Below, piece after piece: positions 50,743-63,457 of a stretch of DNA of 64,000 nucleotides. Location of the stretch: the NCBI GenBank assembly GCA_023053685.1, contig JALIGW010000057.1:3522710-3586709 (forward strand), given 5' to 3'. The position numbers were made by a program, and so were the translations under genes. The notes beneath the pieces are model-generated. The model was not told the DNA's origin, searched no databases, and saw only the letters and a program-made list of their open reading frames with translations. This DNA is from Diadophis punctatus similis (taxonomy: Eukaryota; Chordata; Lepidosauria; Squamata; Dipsadidae). How positions within the stretch are numbered: position 1 is the first letter of the stretch; every line of letters begins with the position of its first letter.

Positions 50743-53215
50743 GTGAAATTTTCCAGATGTGGAGAAGCAGAGTTCAGAGATTATGCTGAAATCTACCACA
50801 TCAATCTCTCTCTAGCTGACTTTTCCCGATGTGCAGAAGCAGAGTTCCAGGATTATGCTGAAATCAGCCTCTGCATTTTCTCTCTAGCTGACATTTTCCA
50901 GATGTGCAGAAGCAGAATTCCAAGATTATGCTGAAATCTGCCTTGCAATTTCTCTCTAGCTGACATTTTCCAGATGAGCGCAAGCAGAGTTCAAAGATTA
51001 TGGTGAACTCTACCACATCAATTTCTATCTAGCTTACATTTTCCAGATGTGCAGAAGCAGAGTTCAAAGATTATGCTGAAATCTAACACATCAATTTCTC
51101 TCTAGCTGAAATTTTCTAGATGTGCACAAGCAGAGTTCCAGGATTATGCTGAAATCTGCCTCTGCATTTTCCCTCTAGCTGACATTTGCCAGATGTGAAG
51201 AAGCAGAGTTCCAGGATTGAGCTGAAAACCACCACATCAATTTCTCTCTAGCTGACATTTGCCAGGTGTGCAGAAGCAGAGTTCCAGGATTATGCTGAAA
51301 TCAGCCTCTGCATTTTCTCTCTAGCTGACATTTTCCAGATGTGCGGAAGCAGAGTTCAAAGATTATGCTGAAATCTGCCTTGCAATTTGTCTCCAAGTGA
51401 AATTTTCCAGATGTGGAGAAGCAGAGTTCAGAGATTATGCTGAAATCTACCACATCAATCTCTCTCTAGCTGACTTTTCCAGATGTGCAGAAGCAGAGTT
51501 CAAAGATTATGCTGAAATCTTACACATCAATTTCTCTCTAGCTGAAATTTTCTAGATGTGCACAAGCAGAGTTCCAGGATTATGCTGAAATCTGCCTCTG
51601 TATTTTCCCTCTAGCTGACATTTTCCAGATGTGAAGAAGCAGAGTTCAAAGATTCTGCTGAAATCTACCACATAATTTCCGATGTAGCTGACATTTTTCA
51701 GATGTGCTGAAGCAGAGTTCCAGGATTATGCTGAAAGCAGCCTCTGCATTTTTTCTCTAGCTGACATTCTCCAGATGTGCAGAAGCAGAGTTCAAAGATT
51801 ATGCTGAAATCTACGACATCAATTTCTCTCTAGCTTACATTTTCTAGATGTGCAGAAGCAGAGTTCCAGGATTATGCTGAAATCTACCACATCAATTTCT
51901 CTCTAGCTGACATTCTCCAGATGTGCAGAAGCAGAGTTCAAAGATTATGCTGAAATCTACGACATCAATTTCTCTCTAGCTTACATTTTCTAGATGTGCA
52001 GAAGCAGAGTTCCAGGATTATGCTGAAATCTACCACATCAATTTCTCTCTAGCTGACATTTTCCAGATGTGCAGAAGCAGAGTTCCAAGATTATGCTGAA
52101 ATCTGCCTTGCAATTTGTCTCCAAGTGAAATTTTCCAGATGTGGAGAAGCAGAGTTCAGAGATTATGCTGAAATCTACCACATCAATCTATCTCTAGCTG
52201 ACTTTTCCAGATGTGCAGAAGCAGAGTTCAAAGATTATGCTGAAATCTTACACATCAATTTCTCTCTAGCTGAAATTTTCTAGATGTGCACAAGCAGAGT
52301 TCCAGGATTATGCTGAAATCTGCCTCTGCATTTTCCCTCTAGCTGACATTTTCCAGATGTGAAGAAGCAGAGTTCAAAGATTATGCTGAAATCTACCATA
52401 TAAATTCCTATGTAGCTGACATTTTTCAGATGTGCGGAAGCAGAGTTCAAAGATTCTGCTGAAATCTACCACATAATTTCCGATGTAGCTGACATTTTTC
52501 AGATGTGCTGAAGCAGAGTTCCAGGATTATGCTGAAAGCAGCCTCTGCATTTTCTCTCTAGCTGACATTCTCCAGATGTGCAGAAGCAGAGTTCAAAGAT
52601 TATGCTGAAATCTACGACATCAATTTCTGTCTAGCTTACATTTTCTAGATGTGCAGAAGCAGAGTTCCAGGATTATGTTGAAATCTACCACATCAATTTC
52701 TCTCTAGCTGACATTTTCCAGATGCGAGGAAGCAGAGTTCCAGGATTATGCTGAAATCAGCCTCTGCATTTTCTCTCTAGCTGACATTTTCCAGATGTGC
52801 AGAAGCAGAGTTCCAAGATTATGCTGAAATCTGCCTTGCAATTTGTCTCCAAGTGAAATTTTCCAGATGTGGAGAAGCAGAGTTCAGAGATTATGCTGAA
52901 ATCTACCACATCAATCTATCTCTAGCTGACTTTTCCAGATGTGCAGAAGCAGAGTTCAAAGATTATGCTGAAATCTTACACATCAATTTCTCTCTAGGTG
53001 AAATTTTCTAGATGTGCACAAGCAGAGTTCCAGGATTATGCTGAAATCTGCCTCTGCATTTTCCCTCTAGCTGACATTTTCCAGAAGTGAAGAAGCAGAG
53101 TTCAAAGATTCTGCTGAAATCTACCATATAAATTCCTATGTAGCTGACATTTTTCAGATGTGCGGAAGCAGAGTTCAAAGATTATGCTGAAATCTGCCTT
53201 GCAATTTGTCTCCAA
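50743..53215 (+). repeat. Chimeric HOR copy (2473 bp)
   Basis: Starts as the partner of 39686 (tttcccgatg, about 50823) but breaks at 51186, jumping from monomer 7 into a gattgagctg monomer. From there to about 52437 it follows 44791-46,0xx, including ctctgtatttt (about 51598). Inside, the pair of monomers 21-22 is duplicated (tacgacatc at about 51813 and 51958) and the gatgcgagg monomer is lost. Near 52432 a monomer starting gtgcggaag continues as gattctgctg, ccacataatttcc, and the unit then runs again from monomer 20 to 29. Confidence 0.82.
51978..52050 (+). repeat. Representative 73-bp monomer
   Basis: One full monomer from its agct to the base before the next agct, 73 bp long. It carries two common variants (agctta for agctga, and ttctag for ttccag) and the accacatcaa form of the variable stretch. 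Twice this length is 146 bp, close to the DNA length of a nucleosome core. The phase chosen is arbitrary. Confidence 0.9.
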
Positions 53216-55325
53216 GTGAAATTTTCCAGATGTGGAGAAGCAGAGTTCAGAGATTATGCTGAAATCTACCACATCAATCTCTCTCTAGCTGACTTTTCCC
53301 GATGTGCAGAAGCAGAGTTCCAGGATTATGCTGAAATCAGCCTCTGCATTTTCTCTCTAGCTGACATTTTCCAGATGTGCAGAAGCAGAATTCCAAGATT
53401 ATGCTGAAATCTGCCTTGCAATTTCTCTCTAGCTGACATTTTCCAGATGAGCGCAAGCAGAGTTCAAAGATTATGGTGAACTCTACCACATCAATTTCTA
53501 TCTAGCTTACATTTTCCAGATGTGCAGAAGCAGAGTTCAAAGATTATGCTGAAATCTAACACATCAATTTCTCTCTAGCTGAAATTTTCTAGATGTGCAC
53601 AAGCAGAGTTCCAGGATTATGCTGAAATCTACCTCTGCATTTTCCCTCTAGCTGACATTTTCCAGATGTGAAGAAGCAGAGTTCAAAGATTCTGCTGAAA
53701 TCTACCATATAAATTCCTATGTAGCTGACATTTTTCAGATGTGCAGAAGCAGAGTTCCAGTATTATGCTGAAATCTGCCTCTGCATTTCCCCTCTAGCTG
53801 ACATTTTCCAGATGTGCGGAAGCAGAGTTCAAAGATTATGCTGAAATCTGCCTCTGCATTTTCTTTCTAGCTGACATTTTCTAGATGTGTGGAAGCAGAG
53901 TTCCAAGATTATGCTGAAATCTGCCACATAAACTTCTCTCTAGCTGACATTTTCCAGATGTGCAGAAGCAGAGTTCAAATATTATGCTGAAATCTACCAT
54001 ATCAATTTCTCTCTAGCTGACATTTGCCAGATGTGAAGAAGCAGAGTTCCAGGATTGTGCTGAAATCTACCATACCAATTTCTCTCTTGCTGACATTTGC
54101 CAGATGTGAAGAAGCAGAGTTCCAGGATTGAGCTGAAAACCACCACATCAATTTCTCTCTAGCTGACATTTGCCAGGTGTGCAGAAGCAGAGTTCCAGGA
54201 TTATGCTGAAATCAGCCTCTGCATTTTCTCTCTAGCTGACATTTTCCAGATGTGCGGAAGCAGAGTTCAAAGATTATGCTGAAATCTGCCTTGCAATTTG
54301 TCTCCAAGTGAAATTTTCCAGATGTGGAGAAGCAGAGTTCAGAGATTATGCTGAAATCTACCACATCAATCTCTCTCTAGCTGACTTTTCCAGATGTGCA
54401 GAAGCAGAGTTCAAAGATTATGCTGAAATCTTACACATCAATTTCTCTCTAGCTGAAATTTTCTAGATGTGCACAAGCAGAGTTCCAGGATTATGCTGAA
54501 ATCTGCCTCTGCATTTTCCCTCTAGCTGACATTTTCCAGATGTGAAGAAGCAGAGTTCAAAGATTCTGCTGAAATCTACCACATAATTTCCGATGTAGCT
54601 GACATTTTTCAGATGTGCTGAAGCAGAGTTCCAGGATTATGCTGAAAGCAGCCTCTGCATTTTCTCTCTAGCTGACATTCTCCAGATGTGCAGAAGCAGA
54701 GTTCAAAGATTATGCTGAAATCTACGACATCAATTTCTCTCTAGCTTACATTTTCTAGATGTGCAGAAGCAGAGTTCCAGGATTATGCTGAAATCTACCA
54801 CATCAATTTCTCTCTAGCTGACATTTTCCAGATGCGAGGAAGCAGAGTTCCAGGATTATGCTGAAATCAGCCTCTGCATTTTCTCTCTAGCTGACATTTT
54901 CCAGATGTGCAGAAGCAGAGTTCCAAGATTATGCTGAAATCTGCCTTGCAATTTGTCTCCCAGTGAAATTTTCCAGATGTGGAGAAGCAGAGTTCAGAGA
55001 TTATGCTGAAATCTACCACATCAATCTATCTCTAGCTGACTTTTCCAGATGTGCAGAAGCAGAGTTCAAAGATTATGCTGAAATCTTACACATCAATTTC
55101 TCTCTAGCTGAAATTTTCTAGATGTGCACAAGCAGAGTTCCAGGATTATGCTGAAATCTGCCTCTGCATTTTCCCTCTAGCTGACATTTTCCAGATGTGA
55201 AGAAGCAGAGTTCAAAGATTATGCTGAAATCTACCATATAAATTCCTATGTAGCTGACATTTTTCAGATGTGCGGAAGCAGAGTTCAAAGATTATGCTGA
55301 AATCTGCCTTGCAATTTGTCTCCAA
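53216..55325 (+). repeat. Full 29-monomer HOR copy (2110 bp)
   Basis: Last full copy in the second zone. Markers are tttcccgatg (about 53296), ctacctctgc (about 53630), tctcttgctgac (about 54085), gattgagctg (about 54127), tctcccagtgaaa (about 54956) and gattatgctg in monomer 28 (about 55216). The right half resembles the 43906 copy's second half. Confidence 0.88.
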
Positions 55326-55507
55326 GTGAAATTTTCCAGATGTGGAGAAGCAGAGTTCAGAGATTATACTGAAATCTACCACATCAATCTCTCTCTAGCT
55401 GACTTTTCCAGATGTGCAGAAGCAGAGTTCCAGGATTATGCTGAAATCAGCCTCTGCATTTTCTCTCTAGCTGACATTTTCCAGATGTGCAGAAGCAGAA
55501 TTCCAAG
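55326..55507 (+). repeat. Start of an HOR copy leading into the divergent zone
   Basis: Monomers 1-3 with the gattatactg variant (about 55364) shared only with 8560 and 9798, followed directly by the 3024-type block. Equivalent of 9798-9979 at offset 45,528. Confidence 0.75.
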
Positions 55508-58458
55508 ATTATGCTGAAATCTGCCTTGCAATTTCTCTCTAGCTGACATTTTCCAGATGAGCGCAAGCAGAGTTCAAAGATTATGGTGAACTCTACCACA
55601 TCAATTTCTATCTAGCTTACATTTTCCAGATGTGCAGAAGCAGAGTTCAAAGATTATGCTGAAATCTAACACATCAATTTCTCTCTAGCTGAAATTTTCT
55701 AGATGTGCACAAGCAGAGTTCCAGGATTATGCTGAAATCTGCCTCTGCATTTTCCCTCTAGCTGACATTTTCCAGATGTGAAGAAGCAGAGTTCAAAGAT
55801 TCTGCTGAAATCTACCATATAAATTCCTATGTAGCTGACATTTTTCAGATGTGCTGAAGCAGAGTTCCAGGATTATGCTGAAATCTGCCTCTGCATTTTC
55901 TCTCTAGCTGACATTCTCCAGATGTGCAGAAGCAGAGTTCAAAGATTATGCTGAAATCTACGACATCAATTTCTCTCTAGCTTCCATTTTCTAGATGTGC
56001 AGAAGCAGAGTTCCAGCATTATGCTGAAATCTGCCACCTAAACTTCTCTCTAGCTGACATTTTCCAGATGTGCAGAAGCAGAGTTCAAATATTATGCTGA
56101 AATCTACCATACCAATTTCCCTCTAGCTGACATTTGCCAGATGTGAAGAAGCAGAGTTCCAGGATTCTGCTGAAAACCACCACATCAATTTCTCTCTAGC
56201 TTACATTTTCCAGATGTGCAGAAGCAGAGTTCCAGGATTTTGCTGAAATGTGCCTTGCAATTTCTCTCTAGCTGACTTTTCCAGATGTGAAGAAGCAGAG
56301 ATCAAACATTATGCTGAAATCTACCACATCAATTTCTCTCTAGCTGACATTTGCCAGATGTGCAGAAGCAGATTTCCAGGATTATGCTGAAATCAGCCTC
56401 TGCATTTTCTCTCTAGCTGACATTTTCCAGATGTGAAGAAGCAGAGTTCAAAGATTATGCTGAAATCTACCACATAAATTCCTATCTAGCTGACATTTTT
56501 CAGATGTGATGAAGCAGAGTTCCAGGATTATGCTGAAATCAGCCTCTGCATTTTCTCTCTAGCTGATATTCTCCAGATGTGCAGAAGTAGAGTTCAAAGA
56601 TTATGCTGAAATCTACCACATCAATTTCTCTCTAGCTGACATTTTCCAGATGTGCGGAAGCAGAGTTCCAGGATTATGCTGAAATCTACATCAATTTCTC
56701 TCTAGCTGACATTTTCCAGACATGCAGAAGCAGAGTTCCAGGATTGTGCTGAAAACCAGCACATCAATTTCTCTCTAGCTGACATTTTCCAGACATGCAG
56801 AAGCAGCGTTCCATGATTGTGCTGAAAACCACCACATCAATTTCTCTCTAGCTGACTTTTCCAGATGTGCAGAAGCAGAGTGCCAGGATTTTGCTGTAAC
56901 CACTACATCAATTTCTCTCTAGCTGACTTTTCCAGATGTGCATAAGCACATGTCCAGGATTATGCTGAAATCTGCCTTGCAATTTCTCTCTAGCTGACTT
57001 TTCCAGATGTGCAGGAGTGTTCCAGGATTATGCTGAAATCTACATCAATTTCTCTCAAGCTGACATTTTCCAGATGTACAGAAGCAGAGTTCCAGGTGTA
57101 TGCTGAAATCTGCCTTGCAATTTCTCTCTAGCTGACTTTTCGCAGATGTGCAGAAGCAGAGTTCCAGGATTATGCTGAAAACCACCACATCAATTTCTCT
57201 CTAGCTGACTTTTCCAGATGTGCAGAAGCAGAGTTCCAGCATTATGCTGAAATCTGCCATATCAATTTCTCTCTAGCTGACATTTGCCAGATGTGAAGAA
57301 GCAGAGTTCCAGGATTGTGCTGAAATATACCATACCAATTTCTCTCTAGCTGACATTTGCCAGATGTGAAGAAGCAGAGTTCCAGGATTGTGCTGAAAAC
57401 CACCACATCAATTCCTCTCTAGCTGACATTCTCCAGATGTGCAGAAGCAGAGTTCAAAGATTATGCTGAAATCTACAACATCAATTTCTCTCTAGCTTAC
57501 ATTTTCCAGATGTGCAGAAGCAGAGTTCCAGCATTATGCTGAAATGTGCCTTGCAATTTCTCTCTAGCTGACTTTTCCAGATGTGAAGAAGCAGAGTTCA
57601 AACATTATGCTGAAATCTACCACATCAATTTCTCTCTAGCTGACATTTGCCAGATGTGCAGAAGCAGATTTCCAGGATTATGCTGAAATCAGCCTCTGCA
57701 TTTTCTCTCTAGCTGACATTTTCCAGATGTGAAGAAGCAGAGTTCAAAGATTATGCTGAAATCTACCACATAAATTCCTACCTAGCTGACATTTTTCAGA
57801 TGTGATGAAGCAGAGTTCCAGGATTATGCTGAAATCAGCCTCTGCATTTTCTCTCTAGCTGACATTCTCCAGATGTGCAGAAGCAGAGTGCCAGGATTTT
57901 GCTGTAACCACTACATCAATTTCTCTCTAGCTGACTTTTCCAGATGTGCAGAAGCACATGTCCAGGATTATGCTGAAATCTGCCTTGCAATTTCTCTCTA
58001 GCTGTCTTTTGCAGATGTGCAGGAGAGTTCCAGGATTATGCTGAAATCTACATCAATTTCTCTCTAGCTGACATTTTCCAGATGTGCAGAAGCAGAGTTC
58101 AAAGATTATGCTGAAATCTACACATCAATTTCTCTCTAGCTGAGTATTCCAGATGTGCAGAAGCAGAGTTCCAGGATTATGCTGAAATCTACATCAATTT
58201 CTCTCTAGCTGACTTTTCCAGATGTGCAGAAGCAGAGTTCCAGGATTATGCTGAAATCTACATCAATTTCTCTCAAGCTGACATTTTCCAGATGTACAGA
58301 AGCAGAGTTCCAGGTGTATGCTGAAATCTGCCTTGCAATTTCTCTCTAGCTGACTTTTCGCAGATGTGCAGAAGCAGAGTTCCAGGATTATGCTGAAAAC
58401 CACCACATCAATTTCTCTCTAGCTGACTTTTCCAGATGTGCAGAAGCAGAGTTCCAGC
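55508..58458 (+). repeat. 3-kb divergent block, third copy (one monomer shorter)
   Basis: Matches 13004-16027 at offset 42,504 and then 42,431. The 73-bp step is the loss of one gattgtgctg, accataccaa monomer near 56110-56180. It has agttccagg (about 56516) and gatgtgcagg (about 57005) where the two earlier copies share agagatccagg and gatatgcagg. Only one copy is present here, against two in tandem upstream. Confidence 0.85.
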
Positions 58459-61400
58459 ATTATGCTGAAATCTGCCACATAAACTTCTCTCTAGCTGACA
58501 TTTTCCAGATGTGCAGAAGCAGAGTTCAAATATTATGCTGAAATCTACCATATCAATTTCTCTCTAGCTGACATTTGCCAGATGTGAAGAAGCAGATTTC
58601 CAGGATTGTGCTGAAATCTACCATACCAATTTCTCTCTAGCTGACATTTGCCAGATGTGAAGAAGCAGAGTTCCAGGATTGTGCTGAAATCAGCCTCTGC
58701 ATTTTCTCTCTAGCTGACATTTTCCAGATGTGCAGAAGCAGAGTTCAAAGATGATGCTGAAATCTGCCTTGCAATTTGTCTCCAAGTGAAATTTTCCAGA
58801 TGTGCAGAAGCAGAGTTCCAGGATTATGCTGAAATCTAGCACATCAATTTCTCTCTAGCTGACATTTTCCAGATGTGAGGAAGCAGTGTTCCAGGATTAT
58901 GCTGAAATCAGCCTCTGCATTTTCTCTCTAGCTGACATTCTCCAGATGTGCAGAAGCAGAGTGCCAGGATTTTGCTGTAACCACTACATCAATTTCTCTC
59001 TAGCTGACTTTTCCAGATGTGCAGAAGCACATGTCCAGGATTATGCTGAAATCTGCCTTGCAATTTCTCTCTAGCTGTCTTTTGCAGATGTGCAGGAGAG
59101 TTCCAGGATTATGCTGAAATCTACATCAATTTCTCTCTAGCTGACATTTTCCAGATGTGCAGAAGCAGAGTTCAAAGATTATGCTGAAATCTACACATCA
59201 ATTTCTCTCTAGCTGAGTATTCCAGATGTGCAGAAGCAGAGTTCCAGGATTATGCTGAAATCTACATCAATTTCTCTCTAGCTGACTTTTCCAGATGTGC
59301 AGAAGCAGAGTTCCAGCATTATGCTGAAATCTGCCACATAAACTTCTCTCTAGCTGACATTTTCCAGATGTGCAGAAGCAGAGTTCAAATATTATGCTGA
59401 AATCTACCATATCAATTTCTCCCTAGCTGACATTTGCCAGATGTGAAGAAGCAGATTTCCAGGATTGTGCTGAAATCTACCATACCAATTTCTCTCTAGC
59501 TGACATTTGCCAGATGTGAAGAAGCAGAGTTCCAGGATTGTGCTGAAATCAACCTCTGCATTTTCTCTCTAGCTGACATTTTCCAGATGTGCAGAAGCAG
59601 AGTTCAAAGATGATGCTGAAATCTGCCTTGCAATTTGTCTCCAAGTGAAATTTTCCAGATGTGCAGAAGCAGAGTTCCAGGATTATGCTGAAATCTAGCA
59701 CATCAATTTCTCTCTAGCTGACATTTTCCAGATGTGAGGAAGCAGTGTTCCAGGATTATGCTGAAATCAGCCTCTGCATTTTCTCTCTAGCTGACATTTT
59801 CCAGATGTGCAGAAGCAGAGTTCCAAGATTATGCTGAAATCTGCCTTGCAATTTCTCTCTAGCTGACATTTTCCAGATGAGCACAAGCAGAGTTCAAAGA
59901 TTATGGTGAACTCTACCACATCAATTTCTCTCTAGCTTACATTTTCCAGATGTGCAGAAGCAGAGTTCCAGCATTATGCTGAAATCTGCCACATAAACTT
60001 CTCTCTAGCTGACATTTGCCAGATGTGCAGAAGCAGAGTTCCAGGATTTTTCTGAAATGTGCCTTGCAATTTCTCTCTAGCTGACTTTTCCAGATGTGAA
60101 GAAGCAGAGTTCAAACATTATGCTGAAACCTACCACATCAATTTCTCTCTAGCTGAAATTTTCTAGATGTGCACAAGCAGAGTTCCAGGATTATGCTGAA
60201 ATCTGCCTCTGCATTTTCCCTCTAGCTGACATTTTCCAGATGTGAAGAAGCAGAGTTCAAAGATTCTGCTGAAATCTACCACATAAATTCCTATGTAGCT
60301 GACATTTTTCAGATGTGCTGAAGCAGAGTTCCAGGATTATGCTGAAAGCAGCCTCTGCATTTTCTCTCTAGCTAACATTCTCCAGATGTGCAGAAGCAGA
60401 GTTCAAAGATTATGCTGAAATCTACGACATCAATTTCTCTCTAGCTTACATTTTCTAGATGTGCAGAAGCAGAGTTCCAGCATTATGCTGAAATCTGCCA
60501 CATAAACTTCTCTCTAGCTGACATTTGCCAGATGTGTAGAAGCAGAGTTCCAGGATTTTCCTGAAATGTGCCTTGCAATTTCTCTCTAGCTGACTTTTCC
60601 AGATGTGAAGAAGCAGAGTTCAAAGATTATGCTGAAATCTACCACATCAATTTCTCTCTAGCTGACATTTGCCAGATGTGCAGAAGCAGATTTCCAGGAT
60701 TATGCTGAAATCAGCCTCTGCAATTTCTCTCTAGCTGACATTTGCCAGATGTGAAGAAGCAGAGTTCCAGGATTGTGCTGAAAACCACCACATCAATTTC
60801 TCTGTGGCTTACATTTTCCAGATGTGCAGAAGCAGATTTCCAGGATTATGCTGAAATGTGCCTTGCAATTTCTCTCTAGCTGACTTTTCCAGATGTGAAG
60901 AAGCAGAGTTCAAACTTTATGCTGAACTCTACCACATCAATTTCTATCTAGCTGACATTTGCCAGATGTGCAGAAGCAGATTTCCAGGATTATGCTGAAA
61001 TCAGCCTCTGCATTTTCTCTCTAGCTGACATTTTCCAGATGTGAAGAAGCAGAGTTCAAAGATTATGCTGAAATCTACCACATAAATTCCTATCTAGCTG
61101 ACATTTTTCAGATGTGATGACACAGAGTTCCAGGATTATGCTGAAATCAGCCTCTGCATTTTCTCTCTAGCTGACATTCTCCAGATGTGCAGAAGCAGAG
61201 TTCAAAGATTATGCTGAAATCTGCCTGTGCATTTTCCCTCTAGCTGACATTTTCCAGATGTGCGGAAGCAGAGTTCCAGGATTATGCTGAAATCTGCCTC
61301 TGCATTTTCCCTCTAGCTGACATTTTCCAGATGTGCGGAAGCAGAGTTCCAGGATTATGCTGAAATCTGCCTTGCAATTTTTCTCCAGGTGAAAATTTCC

Positions 61401-63457
61401 AGATGTGGACAAGCAGAGTTCAAAGACTATGCTGAAATCTAACACATCAATTTCTCTCTTGCTGACATTTTCCAGATGTGCAGAAGCAGAGTTCCAGGAT
61501 TATGCTGAAATCTGCCTCTGCATTTTCCCTCTAGCTGACATTTTCCAGATGTGCGGAAGCAGAGTTCAAAGATTATGCTGAAATCTACCACATCAATTTT
61601 CTAGCTTACATTTTCCAGATGTGCAGAAGCAGAGTTCCAGGATTATGCTGAAATCTACCACATCAATTTCCCTCTAGCTGACATTTTCCAGATGTGAGGA
61701 AGCAGTGTTCCAGGATTATGCTGAAATCAGCCTCTGCATTTTCTCTCTAGCTGACATTTTCCAGATGTGCAGAAGCAGAGTTCCAAGATTATGCTGAAAT
61801 CTGCCTTGCAATTTCTCTCTAGCTGACATTTTCCAGATGAGCGCAAGCAGAGTTCAAAGATTATGGTGAACTCTACCAGATCAATTTCTCTCTAGCTTAC
61901 ATTTTCCAGATGTGCAGAAGCAGAGTTCAAAGATTATGGTGAAATCTACCACATCAATTTCTCTCTAGCTGACATTTTCCAGACATGCAGAAGCAGAGTT
62001 CCAGGATTGTGCTGAAAACCACCACATCAATTTCTCTCTAGCTGACTTTTCCAGATGTGCAGAAGCAGAGTGCCAGGATTTTGCTGTAACCACTACATCA
62101 ATTTCTCTCTAGCTGACTTTTCCAGATGTGCAGAAGCACATGTCCAGGATTATGCTAAAATCTGCCTTGCAATTTCTCTCTAGCTGACTTTTCCAGATGT
62201 GCAGGAGACTTCCAGGATTATGCTGAAATCTACATCAATTTCTCTCTAGCTGACATTTTCCAGATGTGCAGAAGCAGAGTTCAAAGATTATGCTGAAATC
62301 TACACATCAATTTCTCTCTAGCTGACTTTTCCAGATGTGCAGAAGCAGAGTTACAGGATTATGCTGAAATCTACATCAATTTCTCTCAAGCTTACATTTT
62401 CCAGATGTGCAGAAGCAGAGTGCCAGGATTTTGCTGTAACCACCACATCAATTTCTCTCTAGCTGACTTTCCCAGATGTGCAGAAGCACATGTCCAGGAT
62501 TATGCTGAAATCTGCCTTGTAATTTCTCTCTAGCTGACTTTTCCAGATGTGCTGGAGTGTTCCAGGATTATGCTGAAATCTACATCAATTTCTCTCAAGC
62601 TGACATTTTCCAGATGTACAGAAGCAGAGTTCCAGGTGTATGCTGAAATCTGCCTTGCAATTTCTCTCTAGCTGACTTTTCCAGATGTGCAGAAGGAGAC
62701 TTCCAGGATTATGCTGAACTCTGCCTTCCAATTTATCTCTATCTGACTTTTCCAGATGTGCAGAAGCAGAGTTCCAGGATTATGCTGAAATCTACATCAA
62801 TTTCTTTCTAGCTGACATTTTCCAGATTCTCAGAAGCAGAGTTCCAGGATTATGCTGAAATCTACCACATCAATTTCTCTCTAGCTGACATTTTCCAAAT
62901 GTACGGAAGCAGAGTTCAAAGATTATGCTGAAATCTACATCAATTTCTCTATAGCTGACATTTTCCACATATGCAGAAGCAGAGTTCCAGGATTATGCTG
63001 AAAACCACCACATCAATTTCTCTCTAGCTGACTTTCCCAGGTGTGCAGGAGAGTTCCAGGATTATGCTGAAATCTACATCAATTTCTCTGAAGCTGACAT
63101 TTTCCAGATGTATAGAAGCAGAGTTCCAGGTGTATGCTGAAATCTGCCTTGCAATTTCTCTCTAGCTGACATTTCACAGATGTGCAGAAGCAGAGTTCAA
63201 AGATTATGCTGAAATCTGCCTTGATATTTCTCTCTAGCTGACTTCCAGATGTGTAGAAGTAGAGTTCCAGGTGTATGCTGAAATCTGCCTTGCAATTTCT
63301 CTCTAGCTGACATTTTGCAGATGTGCAGAAGCAGAGTTCCAGGATTATGCTGAAATCTGCCTTGCAATTTCTCTCTAGCTGACTTTTCCAGATGTGCAGA
63401 AGCAGAGTTCAAAGATTATGCTGAAATCTAACACATCAATTTCTCTCTTGCTGACAT
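58459..63457 (+). repeat. Divergent block, partner of 16028-20588
   Basis: Same order of divergent monomers as the earlier block, plus six extra monomers: 59332-59775 repeats 58472-58915 at offset 860. The extra series carries ttctccctagctg (about 59418) and aatcaacctctgc (about 59547). Elsewhere it differs from its partner by scattered substitutions, for example gatgacacagagttccagg (about 61115) against gatgacgcagagttcctgg. The match ends at 63457, where gacatttgcc replaces gacattttcc. Confidence 0.82.

Noticed and set aside
34959..51185. Assembly duplication artefact behind the 11-kb repeat
   Set aside because: The two copies have private differences (for example tgccttccaattt near 46212, gatgtgaagaag near 47703, ctctaggtgaaa near 50520), so they are not simple re-use of the same reads. 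Long-read confirmation would still be useful.
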